64,000 bases of DNA from Littorina saxatilis (Eukaryota > Mollusca > Gastropoda > Littorinimorpha > Littorinidae). The stretch is taken from positions 36,886,860 through 36,950,859 of the forward strand of contig NC_090246.1 in assembly GCF_037325665.1 (NCBI RefSeq), in the 5' to 3' direction. Shown here one piece after another: positions 23,161 to 35,688 of this stretch. Both the position numbers and the translations under genes were made by a program. The notes under the pieces are model-generated. The model did no database searches, was not told where the DNA came from, and saw only the letters and a list, made by a program, of their open reading frames with translations. Numbering within the stretch: the first letter of the stretch is position 1; every line of letters begins with the position of its first letter.

Positions 23161-24550
23161 CCAGATGACATGCACACCAAACAGCACGGTCGCAGTAGCA
23201 AAGTAAATAAAGCTGATCAAACTTCTGCCGGAAGAAGTGAAGTCTCGCTCTGACAAAGGACTTGGACAATCAGGCTCTACAAAGGTGCAGCCACAGTTTT
23301 CACCGGATCTGTATCCTCATGGCTCTGGTCGTTCAAAACAAAAGACAAAAGTTCAACCACATTCAGGCAGACAGAAATCTCCCAGCAGTCAACGCAACTC
23401 TTCCGAAGCTCATTCACTGTCCTCTTTTGCACGGACCGTTGTGAGTGGAGGGTTAGAATCACAGCCGAAAGACCGTTCTCACAAAAAAGGCTGGGAAGAA
23501 GGTAGATCTAAAGTAGCATGTGCACACACAGACTACATTTAGCTATATTTCTGTTGTCTGTATTCAGAGCGCCCACTCCCCTTTGTTGTACTCTCCTTTG
23601 TTGTTCGATATTGTCATTAGCACTCAAGCTGCCTTGTTTGGTTATGATTTGTGCAATTTTTGAGATATTAACGGCTGACAAGACAAGTTGAACCAATGCT
23701 GTTTTGAATGTGAAAATAACTGTATGCCATGCATTGTGGAGCTTAGAAATCACAGCAAAGTGTCAACAGAGATACCATGAGCAGAATTAACTGAAACAGT
23801 GGCTATGAGCTAAATCTTTAAAGTAGGAATTCCAATCAACTTTTTCCCCCATGGAAAACAGTTTCCTTGAACTATGCATTTTAGAGTTCAGTGTCATCAA
23901 AAAACATGTAGATTGTATTGATTATGCAATGAAAGATGTTGATTAAAACAAACAAGAGAACACGAAGAAATATTTGAAGTTCAGCATAATTGCAATTTGT
24001 TGATGTTGCAAATGCAATAAACAAGATTGACAAAATGTCAAAACAAAAGGAGATTGAATTATTATTTTATTTCTGTGTGTGTGTGTGTGTGTGTGTGTTT
24101 GAGAGAGAGAGTTTGCATGCATGCACCTGTTCATTCACGAGTACACCAAGCCTAGAATAAGGCACTACGTATACCTACACTGAATACCAGATTAATGTAA
24201 AAAGACAGCAGCTTGATACAGATGGTCTTTGTATAACATACCGAAGCAAGAAAACTGGTTCTATGACACTGCCTCGCATCAAAACTGGATAATATCTGCG
24301 TTCTAACCACTGTTCAAACACATTATTGATGGAAATCTGCAACTGATAATGTCTTCTTAGATAACACAGAATGCTTACCTTGAGTACATGCGTAATTCAG
24401 TTGAATGCTTTGGTTTCAACAGTTTTTATTCAGTTGCATAGATACAAAGCCATAATTGAATGTTATAATAAAGGAGCACAACAAGATAAACTTATGAATG
24501 TGCTCTTAGAAACAAACGAGTAATGTGGCGGACAATATTGTAAATGCATG
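23161..24550 (+). other. 3' flank of zcchc7-like gene
   Basis: A Ser/Lys-rich open frame continues at about 23237-23542 in another frame from exon E, as if an older C-terminal coding region had lost its frame. A polyadenylation signal AATAAA lies at 24016-24021. The rest is AT-rich with a short (GT)n near 24075-24100. Confidence 0.45.
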
Positions 24551-24758
24551 ATATTTAAACAAATGAAAACAAGAACAACGACAACAAGTTGAATGCTTTG
24601 GCATCATACTTCCGCAATAATATTACGTAATGTCTTCTTTGATAACACATGAATGCCTAGCTTGAGCAAATGCATAATTCAGTTGAATGCTTTGCCATCA
24701 TACTTACGTAATAAACAAACTTAATACTAATTAAATAAGCAAACTTAATGCCAACTGA

Positions 24759-24804
24759 GCGGCCCTATGCTCCACAGGGAGTCTACAGGAATAAGTCAAG
24801 TCAA
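24759..24804 (+). mobile_element. Very short retroposon 3' tail with 12-bp target duplication
   Basis: A 46-base insert GCGGCCCTATGCTCCACAGG...AAGTCAAGTCA flanked by AATGCCAACTGA on both sides (24747-24758, 24805-24816). Block A has the empty site near 7140. Confidence 0.88.
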
Positions 24805-25075
24805 AATGCCAACTGATCTGACAATGCAAAAACAACTTCAAAATATCCTTGTGATCACATCTGTTTGCAGGAGAGAAAAAGCACATTTTCACATTAAAAG
24901 GAACGCCACATAAACTGTTTCAATATTAATCCCATGAAACAGATCTACTCATGGTCAACACTCTTGGTTCAAAAGCCATGACAGAACACTGACGTGTTAA
25001 TACAAGCCATTGATGTCGGGCGTAATATGTGCACAAACATATAGGCATGCATCATAACCATTGCATACAAGACAA

Positions 25076-25830
25076 AACAAGTCGCGTAAGGCGAAAATAC
25101 AACATTTAGTCAAGTAGCTGTCGAACCCACAGAATGAAACTGAACGCAATGCAACGCAGCAAGACCGTATACTCGTAGCATCGTCAGTCCACCGCTCATG
25201 GCAAAGGCAGTGAAATTGACAAGAAGAGCGGGGTAGTAGTTGCGCTGAGAAGGATAGCACGCTTTTCTGTACCTCTCTTTGTTTTAACTTTCTGAGCGTG
25301 TTTTCAATCCAAACATATCATATCTATATGTTTTTGGAATCAGGAACCAACAAGGAATAAGATGAAAGTGTTTTTAAATTGATTTAGAAAAATTAATTTT
25401 GATCATAATTTTTATATTTTTAATTTTCAGAGCTTGTTTTTAATCCAAATATAACATATTTATATGTTTTTGGAATCAGAAAATAATGGAGAATAAGATG
25501 AACGTAAATTTGGATCGTTTTATAATATTGTTTTTGTTTTTTTTACAATTTTCAGATTTTTAATGACCAAAGTCATTAATTAATTTTTAAGCCACCAAGC
25601 TGAAATGCAATACCGAAGTCCGGCTTTGGCGGAGATTACTTGACCAAAATTTCAACCAATTTGGTTGAAAAATGAGAGCGTGACAGTGCCGCCTCAACTT
25701 TCACGAAAAGCCGGATATGACGTCATCAAAGATATTTATGAAAAAAATGAAAAAACTGTCTGAGGATATCATACCCAGGAACTCTCATGTCAAATTTCAT
25801 AAAGATCGGCCCAGTAGTTTAGTCTGAATC

Positions 25831-25868
<38 letters not shown>

Positions 25869-25959
25869 GACAGACAGACAGACACACATACACCACGACC
25901 CTCGTCTCGATTCCCCCCTCTATGTTAAAACATTTAGTCAAAACTTGACTAAATGTAAA
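25076..25959 (+). mobile_element. ACAAGTCGCG repeat, full-length (Helitron-like/HINE candidate)
   Basis: About 880 bases. Starts CAAGTCGCGTAAGGCG and ACATTTAGTCAAG; ends with a (CA)n/(CAGA)n microsatellite, CCACGACCCTCGTCTCGATT and a terminal hairpin CATTTAGTCAAAACTTGACT. The 5' word ACATTTAGTCAAG is the complement of the 3' end. Block A shows the empty site in an A run (near 7405); no target duplication longer than 1-2 bases is visible. Confidence 0.8.
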
Positions 25960-26257
25960 AAGAGGCGCTCAATTTAGAGAACACCGATTTTGAAAATAAC
26001 AAGGAATGCTTCACAGAACATACATTTTCAAAAAATAAACAGGAATGCTTTAAAAATCACAAAGTTAACACTCACAGTCAAACTGCGAATACAGCCATTT
26101 CAACCTCGAAGCCCTTAAAACCTTGGTACATGTACTTCAAAATACCACCACGACCATGTCACAGATCTGTCCAGCTTTTGCCAGCACGCTTTCACTTGGA
26201 CACATACCAACAACTTGCAGCCTGTCTGCTTCCTGGGCCGAGTGGGAACTTTACAGT

Positions 26258-26344
26258 TAGGTACAGTGGAACCTGTCGATAACAACCATGCAAAGGACCG
26301 ACCAAAAGTGGTCGTTATAGACAGCTTGTCGTTATGCAAAGGTG
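26258..26344. mobile_element. MITE fragment, TACAGTG family (left part, block B)
   Basis: TACAGTGGAACCTGTCGATA and the GGTCGTTATAGACAGC phrase, as in block A. The right part resumes at 27552 after the inserted ACAAGTCGCG repeat. Confidence 0.55.
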
Positions 26345-27429
26345 AACAAGTCGCGTAAGGCGAAATTACTACATTTAGTCAAGCTGTGGAACTCACAGAA
26401 TGAAACTGAACGTAGTCCGCCGCTAGTGCAAAAGGCAGTGAAAGTGACGAGCCTGTTTGGCGCGGCAGCGGTTGCGCTGTGCTTCATAGCACGCTTTACT
26501 GTACCTCTCTTCGTTTTAACTTTCTGAGCGTGTTTTTAATCCAAACATATCATATCTATATGTTTTTGGAATCAGGAACCGACAAGGAATCTTCCTCTTC
26601 TTCTTGTCGATCGCCGATCACACTTGGGGCACCATTACTGTCAATTCTGTTTCCAAGTGTCATAATGGCAGTTGATGCGTAGTGTTGTGGTTTGTTGGAG
26701 TGCGCCGTGCGGCCCAACACATACGTCTTCAGCACTCGAGGTTTCTGTCAGGGTTACCTCACCCTTAGCTCATGGCCCAAGGACCTGCCCTGTGAGCACA
26801 AGGTTGGTCCATATTAGTCTGGCCTCTACCCTTCGGCCTGTCCAGCTTGGGAAGCCCTGCCAGGAGTTTACACTCCCGCTGGCATAGCTCTTAGGGTCAC
26901 CGAGACATGCAAACCACCACACCACATTAAGGAATGGGCCATGTGGTGGCCGACAAGAAATAAGATGAAATAGTTTTTGAATCGATTTCGGAAATTTAAT
27001 TTTGATCATAATTTTTATATTTTTAATTTTCAGAGATTGTTTTTAATCCAAATATAACATATGTATATGTTTTTGGAATCAGAAAATGACGAAGAATAAG
27101 ATGAAATTGTTTTTGGATCGTTTAATAAAAAATAATTTTAATTACAAGTTTCCGATTTTTAATGACCAAACTCACTCATTAGTTTTTAAGCCACCAAGCT
27201 GAAATGCAATACCAAACCCCGGCCTTCGTCGAAGATTGATTTGCCAAAATTTCAATCAATTTAATTGAAAAATGAGGGTGTGACAGTGCCGCCTCAACTT
27301 TTACAAAAAGCCGGATATGACGTCATCAAAGGTATTTATCGAAAAAACGAAAAAACGTCCGGGGATATCATACCCAGGGACTCTCATGTCAAATTTCATA
27401 AAGATCGGCCCAGTAGTTTACTCTGAATC

Positions 27430-27488
<59 letters not shown>

Positions 27489-27551
27489 CACGACCCTCGT
27501 CTCGATTCCCCCCTCTATGTTAAAACATTTAGTCAAAACTTGACTAAATGT
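26345..27551 (+). mobile_element. ACAAGTCGCG repeat, full-length, with nested retroposon
   Basis: Same family architecture as 25076-25959, ending in (CA)n and the ACATTTAGTCAAAACTTGAC hairpin. Inserted between G and AATTAC of block A's GTGAATTAC. A retroposon lies within it at 26591-26951. Confidence 0.8.
26591..26951 (-). mobile_element. Retroposon nested in ACAAGTCGCG repeat
   Basis: A minus-strand element of about 360 bases with a 3' tail of GAA/AAG units (GACAAGAAGAAGAGGAAG on the minus strand). A direct repeat around CCGACAAGGAAT flanks it. No coding capacity; a SINE or truncated LINE. Confidence 0.6.
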
Positions 27552-27734
27552 AATTACAAAGAAAAAAGTGTGTCGGGGATCCTTTGGTGGGGTCGTTATG
27601 GGCAGGTGGTCGTTTTCGAGAGGTGGTCACAAGAGCAGGTTTGATTGTATTTTTCAAAATGACATCCCTTTCAATGTGCTAAATCATTTTAACAAAAAAG
27701 TCGAGTCCCACTCTGCACAGAAAGCAGCCAGGCT

Positions 27735-27859
27735 GTGGATTGGTTGGGCACAACAACAATGCCACTTGTGGCCGCCATTTGCATCTTGTTGATTGGTTGG
27801 GCACAACAATGATTCAATGCCACTTGTGGCCGCCATTTGCATCTTTTTGTTTGTTATTT
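27735..27859. repeat. Two diverged 46-bp units in block B
   Basis: Contains CAATGCCACTTGTGGCCGCC and ATTTGCATC twice, with small indels. This is the presumed pre-expansion state of the 13-unit array in block A. Confidence 0.8.
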
Positions 27860-28208
27860 ATCAGCAACTAAACACATGCATATCACCAGCAACGTTCGGT
27901 TGTGTCTACTCTATCTGAACAGTAAAATGTTTTTACTGGGCATACAGTAATATAGACCATTTATACTTGGGCTTGAATGATATCTCTTCCAGGAATGTCG
28001 TCTTTAATGTAGCCGTGTGACGATTTCATGTACTGTTGTCCCTCTCTTTTACTCCCTGTCTATTATCTTCCCCTGACCCAAGTTGTGTCTCCCGCTAGGA
28101 TTATTGTGTGTTGTAGCTAATTGTAGGTGTGTATGGAGGCTGGTTTCTTATTGGTTGATTGTTTGAACGGGTGCGCGCGTGGCTTAGAATAATAGCGTGG
28201 GCGAGAAG
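27860..28208. other. Block-B private DNA, no gene seen
   Basis: AT-rich, no recognised repeat or exon. Confidence 0.4.
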
Positions 28209-29050
<842 letters not shown>

Positions 29051-29619
29051 TCAAACCTTAATAACTTTTAAAGTATAACAGATTTGTTCAATTCTTTTCA
29101 ACATGAAGATAAAGGTAGGTTAGATCTACAATAATCCGTTTTCAAAAAAGTTTGACAGAACACACTTGATGAACTTTAGTGCAAAACAAAATTTGAATCA
29201 AATATCTATTGTAAGAGCATCACTTACATCAGTCTCTTAAAAATATAACAAAGCAAACAAAAACAACAAAGAATTTTTGGACAGTGTCTCCTGACTTGAA
29301 ATTACACAGAGTGGGGATTATTGATTTTCATACAGGTTTGAAAGACATGGACCCCCAGGCTGAAAAAGTAAGAAATAAAACTAAAACAGTGGTACGTGTA
29401 TTTCTTCCTGTTTCTACGGTGGTACCCGTCATGGCGAGACAAACCAGTTAGTGCCCTTACATAGCTCTCAGAGTCTCATGGAAACTTTGATTAACATCAG
29501 TAGCTTCAACAACAAAAGAAACAGAAAAATAGCAACATAACAGAAGTCAACGAACAACGATGCACTAGTAGATAGAAATCAACAAAGAAACCTCCTTTGT
29601 ATTCAAAGATTCTTCCAAC
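29051..29619. other. Block-B private DNA, no gene seen
   Basis: AT-rich, no supported exon or repeat family. Confidence 0.4.
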
Positions 29620-30209
29620 GAGGCTGCAAGAAAATCACAGAAAACAATGTGAATATGTCGCTAATTGATGGAAGAGAATGCAGATAAATCCTTCACTAAC
29701 GTGTACATGTAAAGACTCGGTGAAGTACAATGTACAGTCCCCGGCGAAAGAAACGCAACTCATTCGCGCCCACTGTTGCGAGTGATTTTTCGTCTTTTTT
29801 AAATTGTCGTAAAATATAAACCAGATAAGGTAAATCAAAAAGAAAAATAGATTCGTAGAGGATATTTTCCTGGCTCTATGATAAATGCATAGTATTTAAT
29901 CGTTTTTATTTTTTACTTGTTCATAAATTGTGTTATACAGGGTAGGGGTCAAGCGAGTCGTGATTGCAGGTAAACTTGTCTTTTCAACATGCTACAAAAA
30001 TCGCAAAACTGCATATTTTTTAACAAGGAAAAGACATTTTTGGAGGAAATTCATTTCTTAACAACACCATTTAATTAGAATTATTTGCCAAAGCGTTTAA
30101 GACTCCAGAAATGAACAAATATCACTTGGACAGTGTTAAAAAGGGTTGTTTGGCAAAAGCTCATTCGCACGGAATCGACGTGATGATTTCATCAAAAAAA
30201 CATATGCTA

Positions 30210-31238
30210 TTTATGTGAAATCAGTGGAGACAAGGCAGATGAGACACAGTTCACACAATTAACATACAAGCAAAAAACAACAGAGTCAATGCATAGTGTT
30301 GCTGCAGTAGGCCACCGAAGTGACAATTATTTTATTAAATTCTGTAATTATATTACCTTACCTATGCTTTTCAAGAATAGATAGTTAATTGCCCAACCTG
30401 TTAATTAATTTAGTTGGGGATTCTCATGGAATCCAACAATTGAATTTCATTATAAAATCTAGAGAGTCCATAAAGCTTTTGGGGCTGTTCCGCCATAACG
30501 TTGACAATTGAAACGTTAGTTTGATATTATTTAGATATATGTTTATGCCAGATGCCACAGTCGCCGGCTGCTCAGCCCAAAAACCGCTCAGGGCGAAAGG
30601 GAAGTAGTCTGGGACCTTGTGCAACTGTGGACTATAGCCTAAGTTTCGGTTCCAGACCAATCAATAATGGTACTGCACCAAAGCTCAAACGGTGGTGCCA
30701 GCACACCCTGGCAGCATGCAGGATAAAAATTGTCAGAATCAAAAGTGAATAGGAGCCAATAAGGGCATGTAATGTAATAAACCATGGACAGAATTATGGC
30801 ATGGACAACCAATCGTTAGAGGCTAACTCATTCCAGTGACAGGAACTAAAAGTACAAGCAAATTTACGAATATATTCAGCAAGGTGACAACAATAATAGC
30901 TTGCAATATAATGACACCATGACAAGGATAAGAATCTAAATTTCCATTGCAATAATTATGTAACAAAGGGGATAACTGGTAAACATAGGGATGGGTGGGA
31001 GGGAAAAGACGAAGAATAAGTCAAAAGTAGAGACAGAGCAAGAAATGATGTTGTCTGTAGGTAGACAAAGAAGAGAGTGACCGAACGCGGTCAAGGGGAA
31101 AGCATCCACGCTAAGCTGACTGGAACAATCTCTGGCATTGCCCAGTGATTGGTCCATGTGCTACTCATTAATATTCATGAGGTTACAGCAGAGGAATTCC
31201 GATTTCCCATAAATGTCCTTGTTACCCACAAGACTTTT
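30210..31238. mobile_element. Insertion of about 1 kb private to block B, unclassified
   Basis: Block A joins ATGCTATTT directly to GTGACCAAGTG (10551-10570); block B has 1.03 kb between them. The flanks CTATTT and CTTTTT could be a weak target duplication. No inverted ends or protein domain recognised. Confidence 0.5.
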
Positions 31239-31287
31239 TGTGACCAAGTGTCTGGTCTACACGATCAGGCTATAACTAGAAACAAAA

Positions 31288-32036
31288 AAGTGTTCACTCT
31301 AAATTTGCCGCCTAAAACGGACTCGTTTCTGTCCACAGCCAAAGCTTTTATCACACAAAAATTGCTATATATGACAGCTAAGACCGTATTTGTTACATTT
31401 TAGCAGTGTTGACCCCGAGTTTCTACTGCAAACAAAAAATAATAGCAAAATCTCAAAGTATGTGCGAGTCCCCTAGTATGGACCACCTTCAACAAATCGA
31501 AGAAAATAAAAGCTAAAGGCTATTTTCATTCATTCATTAAGAAGCTTGCTGGAAATAACCTATAAATAGCCTTCGAGATTTAAAAGAAATATAACAAAAA
31601 GTCTTCTTTTCGTGGAAGTTGATAATTTCACTTATTTTCACTCTGTTTTTGATAAGCCTCTTTAGTTTTCCTGGTGTGCTTTAAATAATGCTCTCATCAA
31701 CCCGACACAGATAAATCTAAAGCATATTTGAATTAGTCTGACTTGTACACTAAGTTGTATCATGTTACATAGTATAGGGGCTTTTTACAGTGATTCGTGA
31801 AGGCCGCTTCACTGGTCCATATTAGGCGCCCAGGCTCCTAATATGGACCATTTGTGATTTTGTCTGTATTTAATTTTTGCTGAATGTCTAATAAAGCTAT
31901 TTCACTCTAATTAGGCCTAACGGTTAACCTAAGAGAGAAGGACTACCAGACACAAAATGAAACTTCTTCGCAAGAAAACAAGCTAGTTATCAGCATGAAA
32001 CAAAAAGTGGTTCATATAAGGAGCCCTTCCCCTACA
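31288..32036. mobile_element. TAGGGGAA-type MITE, right part complete
   Basis: Collinear with 17500-18115, then continues to a right end that is the complement of TAGGGGAAGGGCTCC, inside a CA microsatellite. CCTAATATGGACC phrases occur at about 31475, 31815 and 31845. Confidence 0.6.
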
Positions 32037-32051
32037 CACATGCAAACACAG

Positions 32052-32052
<1 letters not shown>

Positions 32053-32106
<54 letters not shown>
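32053..32106. repeat. (CA)n microsatellite
   Basis: About 26 CA units beside the TAGGGGAA element's right end. Confidence 0.9.
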
Positions 32107-32110
<4 letters not shown>

Positions 32111-32242
32111 TACATACTCACACACAATACCGCGCGCCCGCCGCAGACTCTTATAACTATCAAATCAGCACAGCGCTCTGGCGAAAAATAACCTCAGCAT
32201 AGGCCAAGGACTGGAAATCTCTACGGCGACTATATACAGTAA

Positions 32243-33215
32243 ACAAGTCGCGTAAGGCGAAATTACTACATTATTTTAGTCAAGCTGTTGATATCACAGA
32301 ATGAAACTACGGAACGCGGATCGTATCAACTGATGCAGGAAATTGATGCAGTCAAAACCAAGAATTTGATGCATCGTTTGGATGCATCAGAATTTTCGGG
32401 TTTTCCCGGAAAGTGCCGAGCAAAAATCAAAATTTGAACCGGAATACGAAGCGAAACGAACTATTTTAACCCTCTTTTGTACGCGCCATTCCAAATCCCA
32501 CTACCAGCAGGAATTTTTCCGAAATCATGGCAAGTGTAATTGACGGTTTGGAAGAAGCTGTGGTTCAAACAGTCGAGCAAAGATGGCAGGAGGCGAGAAA
32601 CGAAGGAGAAGGAGGTGCCGACGGCATCTGTTTATATTCGTCAAAATGTCATTTCAAGTTTTTCCGTGCTCAGGCATTTCTTACGGAAAGACCGGAAATG
32701 AATGATCTTTTGCATGCATACAAAACCGAAAGTGATGCATCAAAATGATGCATCATTTTCTAAAAGGATGCATCATTTTCATATCGGATGCATCAGTTTT
32801 GGAAAATGATGCATCCTTTTTGAAAATAATGCATCCTTTTGTGAAAATGATGCATCAAATTGTAAAAATGATGCATCAAATTCTTGGTTTTGGATGCATC
32901 AATTTGATGCATCAGTTGATACGATCCGCGTTCCGTATGAAACTGAACGCACTGCTATTTTTTTTAACCGAAACAAACTAGGCCTACAGCTTCGATCCCC
33001 GCGGCAGTTTTCCCGTGCAATACGAACTATGACATTGACGAGGCAGAATAGCGCAATAGCGTACTGCGGTAAGCAGGAAAGCTCGCTTTTTCTGTATTCT
33101 TTTTAACTTTCTGAACTAGTTTTGAATAAAACATATTACATCTTTATGTTTTTGGAATCAGGAAATGATAAAGAATAAGATGCAACCATTCAAGGATCGA
33201 TTTCTTACATTTTAA
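32243..33215 (+). mobile_element. ACAAGTCGCG repeat split by a TIR transposon
   Basis: The 5' part is at 32243-32307 and the rest at 32944-33215, where it becomes degenerate. The break is an insertion with TGAAAC duplicated on both sides. Confidence 0.7.
32308..32937. mobile_element. TIR transposon with an array of GATGCATC palindromes
   Basis: Ends TACGGAACGCGGATCGTATC and its complement (over 25 bases of inverted repeat); TGAAAC is duplicated at 32302-32307 and 32938-32943. The 8-base palindrome GATGCATC occurs about 11 times exactly plus one variant, two near the left end (32370-32395) and ten in 32730-32925. A 73-residue frame at 32527-32748 starts MASVIDGLEEAVVQ; I recognise no family and it may be chance. 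Confidence 0.75.
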
Positions 33216-33774
33216 TCGTAGCTTTAATTAACCTATTTCCCTTAATTGTGATCACTGACATTTTAAGAGTAAACATAACATATGCATATATTATACAGAG
33301 AATATATAATTAAAAGTTTGTCAACTGCAGTGCATGCATGTACATTACTCGAAGACACCCCCTCTCCCCCCCCAACCAAGAAACTGAGTTGCACATAAAC
33401 TACAGTTGAATGAACAGCTTGTTATTCACTTGATGACATGATATTTTCCAGTTAATTTGTACTAAGCATTCAGTGATACACAAGAAAAATACCTACAAAG
33501 TGCATGATCACTGCATGATGCATAGCGAGCAACTGATTGATCCAGTTTACAGGCACGCAGGCAACTCAGTTCAGTGACTCAGTGCAAAATGATTACACCT
33601 GAACAATAGTTTCAGAACAATCAATCCACCGTACCACACTTGTTGCTGTCGCGTCGGATTTTGCTATCAATTTAGATACAATGCATTGTCTGTAATGTTA
33701 TGCAAAAGTGGAAGATACGTATGCGGTTTAGTGAGTGTGAAACCCTTTCATCGATCGAACTTTCAAATAACTAT
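33216..33774. other. Upstream DNA of fucosidase copy 1, start of tandem duplication
   Basis: From about 33370 this aligns with 49205 onward (for example GTACTAAGCATTCAG and GCGAGCAACTGATTGAT). No exon seen. Confidence 0.6.
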
Positions 33775-34690
33775 CAAAGTCGAGTCTTTTTTCAAGAAGT
33801 CTACCACTGATGTAACGAGAAAAAGTACGGACAAAATCTTTATTGAATTTAGTAAAACTAATACCCGGAAACATTCCTTTTCTAACAGAGTTGCACCATC
33901 ATGGAACACACTGTCTGACGGCAAGCGATTCCCAGAGCGCGGCGCGTTGTGCAGCGCGGCGATTCCGAGAGCGCGGCGATTGCTTTCGGTTTCACCAGCG
34001 CAGCGATTGTTGACGCGCTTCATTTATGTATCAGCAACATTTTGAACAACAATAGTTTGCACCTACCTCTATTACGTGAATTTATACACCACTTTACAGT
34101 ACCAGCGCTTACATGGAATGAAGAGAAAACCCGCGGAGCGTGCGAACATTGTTGGCCAAGTTTAGAAGCCATTGCAAAGACATGTAGTGATATGACTGCC
34201 AAGTATTCAAGGCCGGAACTTGGGCATGTTTAGACATCGGCGCAGCGATATATGGTGAACGCAGGTGAAAGAGTGAGAGTGAGAGAGAATGGTGCTCTGT
34301 TTTTCGTTTTATTGACAGTTTTATTTCTCAAATAGATCAGATAGTAGCTGTAGCTAAACTTTGCGATTGTGAAGGAAATGTAACAGCAGAATACATAGCG
34401 CGTCGTCAGTGAATCACACCGCTCGCAACGCTGCACAACGCGCCGCGCGTCGTGAATCCACTTCGCTGTCTGATGTTGTTAATAATGCACAAACTATTAA
34501 CACTTTCAAAAATCTGCTGGACATACAAAAACTTATGACTGAGTTACTTAATTTGTACGATAATTGATATTGGGTAAATACGACTTTGAGCATGTTAATA
34601 TGATTGACCTGCTATCAAATTTGATAATAAGATGGGACGCGAAAAAAGCCGTGAGGCTTATGGATACCAATCCAGTCCCAAACCACTACT
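33775..34690 (+). mobile_element. LINE 3' fragment, split by a MITE
   Basis: Two pieces encode a reverse transcriptase C-terminal tail: KTNTRKHSFSNRVAPSWNTL (about 33850-33920) and NNAQTINTFKNLLD...LMTELLNLYD (about 34470-34565). The MITE at 33935-34449 lies between them. Absent from the paralogous site (about 49945), so it was inserted after the gene duplication or lost from copy 2. Confidence 0.65.
33935..34449. mobile_element. GC-ended MITE inside LINE fragment
   Basis: Inverted ends share GCGCGGCGCGTTGTGCAGCG. The phrase GCGCGGCGATT repeats near the left end. A clear target duplication is not seen. A 94-residue frame at 33949-34233 (CEHCWPSLEAIAKTCSDMTA) is unrecognised. Confidence 0.6.
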
Positions 34691-34867
34691 ACTACGACTA
34701 CTACTAACTATTTATTTACTACAATCGATGTTGTACCCACTACATTTAGGGTCTCAGGTGCCTAGTTTAGTGTAAATGACTTAAGTTTCTGTCTATTAAA
34801 ACATTTGGGACTATTCACTCGTCAACGTGATAGACATCGGAGGACACTAATTATTATCATTGGAAAC

Positions 34868-35688
34868 GGGTCCGCCTAAACTACGCGCCAGCACGCGCTA
34901 GCACGCGCCAGCACGCGCTACCTTGAACCATAGCACTTATATACTTTATTTTTATATTTCTAGTTAGTTCATCGTCCATTCTCACATAATACAAAATTTC
35001 AAACTTCAATGATGAAAAATACGGAAGTTATGACGAGTTTAAGGAGAGCTAATGCACTACTCTCAAATCCGACGATTGTCGGACATGGAGCCACGGCCTT
35101 AGGATAGCTCTCCTATAACGCGTCTTAGCTATCGTAAATTTTATCACTGAAGTTTGAAATTTTGTATAATGTAAGAACTGACGATGGAATGACTAGAAAC
35201 ATACAGATAAATTATATAACAGCTATGAATCTCAGTAGCGTCCACTTAAAATTGGTAGTGCGCAGTTTTAGTCACTGCCGGATTTTGTCGGATTTGAGAG
35301 TAGCGCATTAGCTCGCCTAAAACCCGTCATAACTACTGAAATGTTCAACACTCAAGCTTGAAATTTTGTATTATGTAAGAATGGACAATGAACTATATAG
35401 ACTATAAAAATAAATTATGTAAGTGTTATGGATCACTGGGTAGCGTCTACTTCAAAGTGGTAGCACGCTGTTTAGTCAATCATAGAGAAATCGTCGGATT
35501 TGAGAGTAGTGCATTAGCTCTCCTTAAACTCGTCATAACTTCCGTATTTTTCATCATTGAAGTTTGAAATTTTGTATTATGTGAGAATGGACGATGAACT
35601 AACTAGAAATATAAAAATAAAGTATATAAGTGCTATGGTTCAAGGTGGCGCGTGCTAGCGCGTGCTGGCGCGTAGTTTAGTCGGACCG
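34868..35688. mobile_element. Long-TIR MITE, 8-bp target duplication, just upstream of fucosidase copy 1
   Basis: Ends GGGTCCGCCTAAACTACGCG and its near complement; the inverted arms extend about 200 bases. TTGGAAAC is duplicated at 34860-34867 and 35689-35696, while copy 2 has it once (near 50120). An 8-bp target suggests a hAT- or P-like mover. Inside, a module of about 150 bases around TTTGAAATTTTGTATTATGT is repeated about four times in alternating orientation. It ends about 200 bases before the start codon. Confidence 0.85.

Noticed and set aside
33949-34233. 94-residue frame with CEHCWPSLEAIAKTC
   Set aside because: Lies in a GC-ended MITE; no recognisable domain and too little support to call a gene.
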